DNA from: Gammaproteobacteria bacterium | Lineage (GTDB): Bacteria; Pseudomonadota; Gammaproteobacteria; Pseudomonadales; Azotimanducaceae | Direction of reading: 5' to 3' | NCBI GenBank assembly: GCA_026706425.1 | Contig: JAPOYW010000338.1 | Location: 1-5,833 of the forward strand | Length of the DNA stretch: 5,833 bases | In this document: piece by piece, positions 1 through 5,833 of the stretch | Layout: the number at the start of each line of letters is the position of its first letter | How positions within the stretch are numbered: position 1 is the first letter of the stretch | Translations under genes and position numbers: made by a program | Notes under the pieces: model-generated | Database searches by the model: none | Told to the model about the DNA's origin: nothing | Seen by the model: only the letters and a program-made list of their open reading frames with translations

Positions 1-975
1 GAGCTCGATTCCGGCGAAGACGGTCCGGGCGAGGTGGTGATCGTCTCGAGTTCGCCAATGCCTGCAGCCTTCGTCGGAGTGATCTCACACGAGCTGGTGC
101 ATTTTCTCCAAGATCAGTGGACCGGGTGGCGTCTGCACGATTGGTACCGAGACAGCCAGACGACTGACGAACTGCAGGCGCTGCGCTGGGTCGTGGAGGG
201 CGACGCCACGCTGAACGAACTCTACGGCGAGGACCCACCGTTGCTGGAACTGCTCGTCGACATCGAATGGGGACCGGAAGAGAACTCTGAGTACGACCTC
301 TGGTATCGCGCTGTTGAAGCGCTCTCGCCGCAGGACTCAGTGAATCTCTTCGCCGCGTACGATCAGGGCAGCGATGTGCTCGCCAGGCTACGCAGTAGGA
401 GCGGCCAAACGGCGATCGATGCGCTGCTGCTCGATCCTCCGGAATCGAGTGAACAGTTGATGCACCCCAACAGGCTGGAAGCCGACGAGCAACCCATCGA
501 ACTCACGGACCTCGGACGGTTACGCGAGGAGATTCTCACGGCGTCCCAGTGGGACGAGCCAATCGTCGACCGCATGGGCGAGCAATGGCTGCAGTCGCTC
601 ATCGTCACAGCATCGAAGAATCCATACGTCGCCAGCACGGCTGCGACGGGTTGGGGCTCGGACGAGATGGCGCTCTGGTTGTCTCAAGACGGCGAAATGG
701 AGGTCGTCACCTGGCAGATAGTCTTTGACGACCCGTGGGAGCACAAGGAAGGCGTCTCGGGGCTGCGGCGCTGGTTCTTCAGTCACACAGGGAACGAGGC
801 CGAGGCGGTCTTGCCCAACGTGCTGGGCTGGGACGGCCCGACCGGCGCGGCGCGCCTGATCACGCGGCCCAATGCAATCTGGCTGGTGGCGGCAACGGAA
901 CCATCGATCGCCGATGAAGTGGCCCACAAGATTCGCAACCGCATCTGGACCAACTACTGGACAGCGGATCGCTAG
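1..975 (+). CDS. HExxH metallopeptidase-like protein, 5'-truncated by window edge
   Basis: The reading frame is open from the first base and ends at TAG (973-975), so the true start lies upstream; the GTG at 34 is only the first possible start inside the window. The visible part is about 324 residues. A zinc-binding HELVH motif is encoded at 88-102 and is followed by FLQDQW. About 31 residues later comes an EGDA motif (Glu codon 196-198), the likely third metal ligand. HExxH plus LQDQ plus a downstream EGDA is a pattern I know from poorly characterised gluzincin-like proteins of actinobacteria, Chloroflexota and haloarchaea. The C-terminal half has a GWGSDEMALW segment (codons from about 649), which also recurs in such proteins. 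Any signal peptide or lipobox would lie outside the window, so location is unknown. Peptidase activity is inferred from the motif only; the substrate is unknown. The next gene follows after 70 bases on the same strand. Confidence 0.72.
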   Translation, partial: ELDSGEDGPGEVVIVSSSPMPAAFVGVISHELVHFLQDQWTGWRLHDWYRDSQTTDELQALRWVVEGDATLNELYGEDPPLLELLVDIEWGPEENSEYDLWYRAVEALSPQDSVNLFAAYDQGSDVLARLRSRSGQTAIDALLLDPPESSEQLMHPNRLEADEQPIELTDLGRLREEILTASQWDEPIVDRMGEQWLQSLIVTASKNPYVASTAATGWGSDEMALWLSQDGEMEVVTWQIVFDDPWEHKEGVSGLRRWFFSHTGNEAEAVLPNVLGWDGPTGAARLITRPNAIWLVAATEPSIADEVAHKIRNRIWTNYWTADR

Positions 976-1012
976 GCCGGATCAGGTCGGGCGATAAACT
1001 GCCAGCGGACCT

Positions 1013-1036
1013 TGTCCGACCGAGTGTCCGACTGAG
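1013..1036 (+). repeat. Two tandem 12-base copies in the leader of the carboxylase gene
   Basis: TGTCCGACCGAG (1013-1024) is followed directly by TGTCCGACTGAG (1025-1036), 11 of 12 bases identical. The second copy runs into the ribosome binding site of the carboxylase gene. The first copy can also pair with upstream bases: CGGAC (1006-1010) with GTCCG (1014-1018), and GGTCGG (985-990) with CCGACC (1016-1021). It could be an operator or simply a chance duplication; I see no convincing promoter around it. Confidence 0.4.
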
Positions 1037-1039
1037 AGG
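1034..1039 (+). promoter_or_regulatory. Ribosome binding site of the carboxylase gene
   Basis: GAGAGG lies six bases before the ATG at 1046 and is a good purine-rich Shine-Dalgarno sequence. It supports ATG 1046 as the start. The encoded N-terminus (MPVDQTRESW...) fits the length expected before the conserved carboxyltransferase core. Confidence 0.7.
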
Positions 1040-1045
1040 CTGAGC

Positions 1046-2647
1046 ATGCCCGTAGACCAGACGCGCGAATCGTGGAAGCCGGGACAGGACTGGCTGGGCG
1101 CGATTGAGGAAATCAACTACATCAAGGAACTGGGCCGCGAGATGGGCGGCGAGTACGGCGTCGCCCGCCAGCACCGCGGCGGCCGCTACACGATTCGTGA
1201 GCGGATCGACAAGTTCCTCGATCCCGACTCGTTCTTCGAGGCCGGCCCGCTGGTCGGCGGCTACGAGTACGACGAGAACGGCGACTTGCGCGACTTCACG
1301 CCCGGCGCGTTCGTCATGGGTATGGGCCAGATCGATGGCCGAAACATCGTGATTGGCGGCGACGACTTCACCATTTCCGGCGGCTCGCCGCACAACGTGT
1401 CCAAGGGCGCGTCGCAGTTTGCCACTCCGCTGGCGTCTCAGTACGGCCTGCCGTACGTCCAGCTGATCGAAGGCGTCGGCCACAGCGCCAAGCGGGACGA
1501 GGAAGAGGGCCGCATGGCCCTCCCCGGCGGCCAGACCTGGTGGCGGCACATCAACCTGCTGAACAAGGTGCCGGTCGCCTCGGGGATCATGGGCTCGGTC
1601 GCGGGCGCGCCGGCCGCCTTCGCGCTGCTCTCGCACTTCACCGTGATGATCAAGGGCCAGTCCCAGATCTTTCCCTCCGGCCCGCCGGTGGTCCGCCGCG
1701 CGATTGGTGAGACTTTCAACAAGGAGGAACTCGGCGGCTCGAAGGTTCACGTCTACCAGAGCGGCCAGGTCGACAACGAAGCCGAGGACGAAGAGGACGC
1801 CTTCGACCAAATCAAGAAGTTCCTCTCCTACCTGCCCGACACAACCAGCGACGTCACCGAGCGCGTGCACAACGGCGACGACCCGAATCGGCGGGTGGAG
1901 GAGCTGCTGCGGATCATCCCCGAGAACCGCAAGCGCGGCTACAATCCGCGCAAGCTGGTCAAGCTGGTCGTCGACAACGGCGAGTTCTTTGAAATGCGTC
2001 CCCACTGGGGCGGCGCGATCATCACAGGCTTCGCCCGGGTCGGCGGCTATGCCGTCGGCGTCGTGGCCAGCGATCCGTACGTCATGGCCGGTGCGATGAA
2101 CGGCGATGCGGCCGACAAGTTCACCCACTTCGTCGACCTCTGCGACGGCTTCAATCTACCGATGCTGATCTTCCTTGACATGCCCGGATTCATGCTCGGA
2201 TCGCAGGCCGAGCTCAACCAGACCATGCGTCGCGGTACTCGCGCCCTGATCGCGGCCTACGAGGCCGACGTGCCCAAGGTCGAATTCAACATCCGCAAGA
2301 GCTACGGCGTCGCCGCCGACGCGCCCAACAGCATGGGCGAGCCGGCGGGCGTCAACATGCGCTTCGGCTGGCCTGCGGGCGAATGGGGCGGGATCCCGAT
2401 CGAGGGCGGGGTCGCCGCTGCCTACCGGCGCGAGATCGAGTCGGCGGAGAATCCCGAGGCGCATCGCGAGATGATCGAGAACCGCTTGCTCAGGCTTCGG
2501 AGTCCGATGAAGGCGGCGCACAACTTCGACGTGATCGACCTGATCGATCCGAGGGACACCCGCCGAATCGCCTTCCGTTTCATCGACGCGGCACAACCGA
2601 TGCTCAAGCGACTGGCGCAGCGCCCGAAACGGATCATCCGGCCGTAA
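1046..2647 (+). CDS. Acyl-CoA carboxylase beta (carboxyltransferase) subunit, divergent
   Basis: At 533 residues this has the usual size of a biotin-dependent acyl-CoA carboxylase beta subunit (propionyl-, acetyl-, methylcrotonyl- or geranyl-CoA type), which transfers CO2 from carboxybiotin to an acyl-CoA in the cytoplasm. Family marks in order: IRERIDKFLDPDSFFE (50-65), an N-terminal crotonase fold with VASGIMGSVAGAPAAFALLS (177-196), EELGGSKVH (227-235), a linker with FLSYLP (259-264), then the C-terminal crotonase fold with VVDNGEFFEM (308-317), ITGFARVGG (326-334), FLDMPGFMLGSQAE (376-389), VPKVEFNIRKSYG (409-421) and a C-terminal DVIDPRDTR-like segment (DVIDLIDPRDTRRI, 495-508). Two signatures are altered: SGGARIQEG of typical enzymes reads LIEGVGHSAKRDEEEG (140-155), and YGGxYxxMxxK-like reads YGVAADAPNSMG (420-431). 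The acyl substrate therefore cannot be assigned. No biotin carboxylase or biotin carrier gene lies in the window; the alpha subunit must be encoded elsewhere. The sulfatase gene follows after 46 bases, probably in one operon. Confidence 0.9.
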   Translation: MPVDQTRESWKPGQDWLGAIEEINYIKELGREMGGEYGVARQHRGGRYTIRERIDKFLDPDSFFEAGPLVGGYEYDENGDLRDFTPGAFVMGMGQIDGRNIVIGGDDFTISGGSPHNVSKGASQFATPLASQYGLPYVQLIEGVGHSAKRDEEEGRMALPGGQTWWRHINLLNKVPVASGIMGSVAGAPAAFALLSHFTVMIKGQSQIFPSGPPVVRRAIGETFNKEELGGSKVHVYQSGQVDNEAEDEEDAFDQIKKFLSYLPDTTSDVTERVHNGDDPNRRVEELLRIIPENRKRGYNPRKLVKLVVDNGEFFEMRPHWGGAIITGFARVGGYAVGVVASDPYVMAGAMNGDAADKFTHFVDLCDGFNLPMLIFLDMPGFMLGSQAELNQTMRRGTRALIAAYEADVPKVEFNIRKSYGVAADAPNSMGEPAGVNMRFGWPAGEWGGIPIEGGVAAAYRREIESAENPEAHREMIENRLLRLRSPMKAAHNFDVIDLIDPRDTRRIAFRFIDAAQPMLKRLAQRPKRIIRP

Positions 2648-2681
2648 CGCTCCCTCGACGATTCGGGCCGGCCAGGTCAAC

Positions 2682-2686
2682 AGAGG
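2682..2686 (+). promoter_or_regulatory. Ribosome binding site of the sulfatase gene
   Basis: AGAGG lies seven bases before the ATG at 2694, inside the 46-base gap after the carboxylase stop. It fixes the sulfatase start. The gap shows no hairpin plus T-run, so read-through from the carboxylase gene is likely. Confidence 0.7.
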
Positions 2687-2693
2687 ACCTCAT

Positions 2694-5012
2694 ATGTCTG
2701 AACAGTTCGAAGACTTCCAGGGCAGGGTCGGACTAACCATTGACGACTCGGAGCCATGGTGGCCGCTGCTGCCCGAGCATAAGCACGGCCCCCGGCCCAA
2801 TGTGCTGATCATCCTGTTCGACGACATGGGATTCGCCCACCTCAACTGCTACGGCTCAACGATTGACACGCCCAACATCAACCGCCTGGCAGCGGAAGGT
2901 CTACGCTACTCCAACTTCCACGTCACGCCATTGTGTTCGCCGACGCGCGCGTCGTTGATGACCGGTCGCAACCACCACGCGGTCGGCATGCGCACGATCG
3001 CCAACTACCACGACACCGGATTCACCAACATGCGCGCGTCGGTGTCACGTCATTCGGCGACGCTGGCCGAGATCCTCCAGGCTCGCGGCTATGCGACGTA
3101 CATGGTGGGCAAGTGGCACCTCAGCCCGGCCGAAGAGAACGGTCCGGCCGGTCCGTACGACAACTGGCCGCTGCAGCGCGGATTCGATCGCTACTACGGC
3201 TTCCTCTCGGGTGCGACCGATCAGTTCTATCCGGAACTCACGCACGACAACCACCACATCTTGCCTCCGAAATCGCCGGAGGAGGGGTACCACGTCACGG
3301 AAGACCTGGTTGACCAGGGCATCGCCTTCCTCAGGGACAAACAGTCGCATCGGCCCGAGCAGCCGTTCTTCATGTACTTCGCGCTCGGGGCTGTCCACGA
3401 GCCGCACCAGTCGCCGCCCGAATACGTCGAGAAGTACCGCGGCCGGTTCGATGCAGGCTGGGATGAGGTGCGTCAGGAATGGTTCGAACGGCAACTGGCC
3501 AGCGGGATCATCCCGCCGGACACCGAGTTGGCGGCGCGAAATCCCGGCGTCAAACGATGGGAGGACCTGTCGGACAACGGCCGGCGCTTCGCGGCGCGGC
3601 TGTTTGAAGCGTTCGCCGGCTTCCTCGATCACACCGATGCGCAACTCGGGCGGCTGCTCGAGCACCTGGAAGAGTCGGGGCAGCTCGACAACACCATCGT
3701 GATCCTGACGTCGGACAACGGCGCGTCGGGCATGGGCGGGCCGATGGGCATGCTCAGCATCGTGGCCGGAGGCAACGGGATCGCGACCAACGAGGGTGAG
3801 CTGCTGGCGCGCGGCGCGGGCGAACCGCACTCCGTGGCCGAGACCGCGCGCCTGGAGGCGTGGCAGTCGCGGCTGGACGATATCGGCGGACCGCGTAGCT
3901 GGACCGACGTGCCCTGGGGTTGGGCTCAGGTCGCGAACACCCCGCTGCGCTGGTACAAGAGCGACGCCTACGGCGGCGGCGTTCGCGTGCCACTGATTGT
4001 TCGTTGGCCTGAACGCGTGCCGCAGGGCCAGATTCGCGACCAATTCCACTACGTCACGGACATCGTGCCGACCGTCCTCGATGTCCTGGGCGAGTCAGCG
4101 CCCGATACCTACAAAGGTCTCGCTCAGATGCCGGTCCACGGCGAGAGCATGGCCTACACCTTCGACGAACCGGATGCAGCGTCCCACAAGGGCGTGCAGC
4201 ACTTCGAGATGCGGGGTCACCGCGCGATCTGGATGGACGGCTGGAAGGCGGTGACTCGACACTTCCGCGGCACGCCGTACGAGGACGACGAATGGGAACT
4301 GTTCAATCTCGCCGACGACTTCTCGGAGACGAACAACCTGGCCGAGCACGAACCGGAGCGCCTGCGGCGGATGATCGACCGTTGGTGGACCGAGGCGGGG
4401 CGGTACAACGTGCTGCCGCTGGACGACCGGAGCCCGGCCGGCGGACCGAGCCAACGCCCGGGCAATCCGCACGATGGTCTGCACTACCGCTACTACCCAC
4501 CGACCGCTCACCTGCACGGACGAGTCTCGCCGATGCTCCAACTCGGCGACTGGACGATCACGGCCGAAGTCGAACGAACCAGTGCGGACGACGAAGGTGT
4601 GCTCTTCGCGCACGGCAGCATGGCCGGCGGAGTGTCGTTCTATGTCCAGAACAACCGACTCTGCCTCGATTACAACTCGCGAGAAGACGTGACGTCCGGC
4701 CGCAGCGATTCGGAGATTCCGCTGGGACGCTTGACGCTGGCGGCGACGATGTCATCTGGTTCGGACAAGACCGGAGTGGTGACGCTATCGGTCGACGAGG
4801 TGGAAGTGGGCAGGATCGAGATTCCGGACACGAGCGGAATCGCCGTGCGAGGCGGAGCCGACCTGGGAGCAGATCAATACTCGCCGGTTACGGACAGCTA
4901 CGAGGCGCCATTCAGGTTCTCGGGAACGATCCACGTGGTCGACGTGAAGATTGAACCGAAGGTGACGTTGCCTAGGGCGATGTCGGCGGAGGAGGCGTCG
5001 GAGGCGGGTTAG
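2694..5012 (+). CDS. Large arylsulfatase (type I, formylglycine-dependent), AtsA/AtsD-like
   Basis: This 772-residue protein is a type I sulfatase, which hydrolyses sulfate esters with a formylglycine made from cysteine. The CxPxR signature is CSPTR with Cys81 (codon 2934-2936), inside PLCSPTRASLMTGRNHH. By comparison with Pseudomonas arylsulfatase the full active site is present: Asp43 and Asp44 (LFDDMGF), Cys81, Arg85, Lys140 and His142 (GKWH), His235 (GAVHEPH), Asp341 and Asn342 (TSDNG), and Lys422 (RWYKSDAYGGG). The core spans about 34-570; an insertion at about 345-415 separates the DNG and YKSDAYGGG segments. Residues about 605-755 form a beta-rich C-terminal region, likely a concanavalin-like sandwich as in the long mycobacterial AtsA/AtsD type. 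The FQGRVGLTIDDSEPWWP start is also typical of that long type. There is no signal peptide, so it is probably cytoplasmic. It needs a formylglycine-generating enzyme, not seen here. The natural substrate is unknown. It follows the carboxylase gene by 46 bases, and its stop overlaps the convergent small gene by four bases. Confidence 0.93.
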   Translation: MSEQFEDFQGRVGLTIDDSEPWWPLLPEHKHGPRPNVLIILFDDMGFAHLNCYGSTIDTPNINRLAAEGLRYSNFHVTPLCSPTRASLMTGRNHHAVGMRTIANYHDTGFTNMRASVSRHSATLAEILQARGYATYMVGKWHLSPAEENGPAGPYDNWPLQRGFDRYYGFLSGATDQFYPELTHDNHHILPPKSPEEGYHVTEDLVDQGIAFLRDKQSHRPEQPFFMYFALGAVHEPHQSPPEYVEKYRGRFDAGWDEVRQEWFERQLASGIIPPDTELAARNPGVKRWEDLSDNGRRFAARLFEAFAGFLDHTDAQLGRLLEHLEESGQLDNTIVILTSDNGASGMGGPMGMLSIVAGGNGIATNEGELLARGAGEPHSVAETARLEAWQSRLDDIGGPRSWTDVPWGWAQVANTPLRWYKSDAYGGGVRVPLIVRWPERVPQGQIRDQFHYVTDIVPTVLDVLGESAPDTYKGLAQMPVHGESMAYTFDEPDAASHKGVQHFEMRGHRAIWMDGWKAVTRHFRGTPYEDDEWELFNLADDFSETNNLAEHEPERLRRMIDRWWTEAGRYNVLPLDDRSPAGGPSQRPGNPHDGLHYRYYPPTAHLHGRVSPMLQLGDWTITAEVERTSADDEGVLFAHGSMAGGVSFYVQNNRLCLDYNSREDVTSGRSDSEIPLGRLTLAATMSSGSDKTGVVTLSVDEVEVGRIEIPDTSGIAVRGGADLGADQYSPVTDSYEAPFRFSGTIHVVDVKIEPKVTLPRAMSAEEASEAG

Positions 5013-5317
5013 TGCGTTGATGTCAGGCGCGGGCCAAGAGCGCTCATTCCGTGCCTCATGTTCTCAAGTCCACTCGCAAGAACGCTTGGGTTCTCGCGGA
5101 GCCTGCGCGTGACTTCCGGATTGAAGTAGCGTTGATTGGTAGACCGGAGAGCAGTCTCCGACTCGTTGATGAAGAGAACCACCTCAATGCCTTCGCGACC
5201 GAGATTCTCTATGGTCTGAGACTCAAGTTCGCGGAACGCGTCAATGTGTTCGTTGAACTCCCGAACGCGCGGTTCTCGGTCAGACCTCGGGTCGTATGTC
5301 AGCACGAAGTACTTCAT
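5009..5317 (-). CDS. Small conserved-looking protein coupled to the RelA/SpoT gene
   Basis: This 102-residue protein starts at ATG 5317-5315, which overlaps the TGA of the upstream RelA/SpoT gene (ATGA at 5317-5314), and ends at TAA 5011-5009. No clear Shine-Dalgarno precedes it; the upstream bases read CGGTAGAACCGCA, so translation is probably coupled to the RelA/SpoT gene. The sequence begins MKYFVLTYDPR, is charged in the middle, and has IEVVLFINESETALRSTNQR (residues 44-63) followed by YF. From memory, small proteins with MKYFvLvYDR...EVVVLgA.S.eaLr.TH.RYF are often encoded next to RelA/SpoT-domain genes of this kind; I cannot confirm this by search. There is no signal peptide or membrane segment. 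The overlap makes a partner, regulator or antitoxin role plausible, but the function is unknown. Lower GC than the genes to the left suggests it arrived together with the upstream gene. Confidence 0.75.
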   Translation of the reverse strand: MKYFVLTYDPRSDREPRVREFNEHIDAFRELESQTIENLGREGIEVVLFINESETALRSTNQRYFNPEVTRRLRENPSVLASGLENMRHGMSALGPRLTSTH

Positions 5318-5833
5318 TGCGGTTCTACCGATTCAGGAAAGAGCGTAGCCCAAAGGCGAAGCAGACTGGCTTCTTGCTCTGTTGCATTGACCTCGATTTG
5401 TTCCCGATAGCTCCTGACCGCCTCCAACTCAAGATCGTCAACTTGACCAGCGACGATCTCCTCAAAGACTGCTCCTGCCCTCAATTCGTAGTCCCTCAGA
5501 TCGGTAAGCCGGACCATCTTGCTGAAGCTGTCAAGAAGGGCACGGATATCATCTGGGCCGCCTCCGTACTTGACCTCGATTCCCGCAATGGCGGCGGCAC
5601 GCTCGGTCAACTGAGCCCAACCATGCTGAATTCTTGTCCGAATCTGAAGTTCAACCAGATTGCCATCACTCGCTCGGATAGTCAGATGGACCGCCCGATA
5701 TCCGTTCCGATCGCTGTCGCGATAGTCTCGGGCCCGAGTGACATCGAGCTTGGCACATTCCAAGGTGACATGTTCGACGTCAACCAAGGAAGGTACGATC
5801 ACCCGACATCCCGCAATGTCCTCCAGATCTGAC
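5314..5833 (-). CDS. RelA/SpoT-domain nucleotidyltransferase, 5'-truncated by window edge
   Basis: A nucleotide pyrophosphotransferase domain of the RelA/SpoT synthetase family. The frame stays open to the window edge and ends at TGA (5316-5314). The GTG at 5802 is not the start, because the ten codons before it encode SDLEDIAGCR, continuing to VIVPS: the conserved DIAGCRVIV motif of the family, with its metal-binding Asp (codon 5820-5818). The 172 visible residues continue with DRNGYRAVHLTIRA (the Tyr normally stacks on the acceptor base), VELQIRTRIQHGWAQLTERA (with the metal-binding Glu of VELQIRT), then KYGGGPDDIRALLDSFS and a helical C-terminal tail. There is no TGS or ACT domain and no sign of a hydrolase domain in the visible part, so it resembles a small alarmone synthetase. 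The lysine of the classical PKxNGY segment is missing (SDRNGY). Products could be (p)ppGpp or, as in some toxSAS toxins, other pyrophosphorylated molecules; this is not decidable here. The promoter lies outside the window. Confidence 0.9.
   Translation of the reverse strand, partial: SDLEDIAGCRVIVPSLVDVEHVTLECAKLDVTRARDYRDSDRNGYRAVHLTIRASDGNLVELQIRTRIQHGWAQLTERAAAIAGIEVKYGGGPDDIRALLDSFSKMVRLTDLRDYELRAGAVFEEIVAGQVDDLELEAVRSYREQIEVNATEQEASLLRLWATLFPESVEPQ

Noticed and set aside
976..1033. Possible promoter around GATAAACT (992-999)
   Set aside because: There is no matching -35 element at a proper distance and the -10 resemblance is weak, so I did not call it.
860..2128. Long minus-strand open frame of 422 codons
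   Set aside because: It lies opposite the well-supported carboxylase gene and across its leader, has no recognisable domain, and its Val/Ala/Arg-rich composition is typical of an antisense shadow in GC-rich DNA.
3045..4049. Minus-strand open frame of 334 codons opposite the sulfatase
   Set aside because: The plus strand here encodes conserved sulfatase active-site segments; the opposite frame shows no motif and is a GC-driven shadow.
5009..5060. Bidirectional terminator between the convergent genes
   Set aside because: I found no stable hairpin with flanking T-runs; the stops overlap directly.
5800..5802. GTG as the start of the RelA/SpoT gene
   Set aside because: The frame stays open upstream to the window edge and encodes the conserved SDLEDIAGCR segment, so the real start lies beyond 5833.
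5296..5832. Plus-strand open frame of 178 codons at the right end
   Set aside because: It is antisense to the RelA/SpoT gene, whose frame carries DIAGCR, NGYRAVH and VELQIRT motifs; the plus-strand product shows nothing recognisable.

Overview
The window is GC-rich bacterial (or less likely archaeal) chromosomal DNA. It carries five protein-coding genes and no RNA gene, insertion sequence or CRISPR array that I can see. Few sites allow a taxonomic call. The gene set is a zincin with HELVH and EGDA motifs, a divergent acyl-CoA carboxylase beta subunit, and a very large cytoplasmic arylsulfatase of the mycobacterial AtsA/AtsD kind. Together with the high GC, this is compatible with a Chloroflexota (for example a marine SAR202-type lineage) or actinobacterial genome. 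That is a low-confidence inference.

Left to right: (1) 1-975, plus strand, the 3' part of a metallopeptidase-like gene whose beginning lies outside the window. (2) A 70-base gap with a small tandem repeat and a ribosome binding site. (3) 1046-2647, plus strand, a carboxyltransferase (acyl-CoA carboxylase beta) subunit with altered active-site signatures. (4) 46 bases later, 2694-5012, plus strand, a 772-residue arylsulfatase with every catalytic residue of the family in place and a C-terminal beta-rich domain. The carboxylase and sulfatase genes are probably co-transcribed. (5) A convergent two-gene unit on the minus strand: a RelA/SpoT-domain nucleotidyltransferase (5833 down to 5314, 5' end outside the window), followed through an ATGA overlap by a 102-residue protein (5317-5009). 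The stop of the small gene overlaps the stop of the sulfatase gene by four bases.

The right-hand two-gene unit has clearly lower GC (about 50-57% in the lines I counted, against about 63-73% to the left), which fits separate acquisition. It is the most interesting part of the window. A compact RelA/SpoT synthetase of the 'NGYRAVH / QHGWA / KYGGG' type is translationally coupled to a small conserved-looking partner. This resembles the layout of toxic small alarmone synthetase (toxSAS) toxin-antitoxin systems, but the family differs from the classical enzymes in substrate-site residues and I know of no described function for the pair. No link is evident between this module and the carboxylase/sulfatase block.
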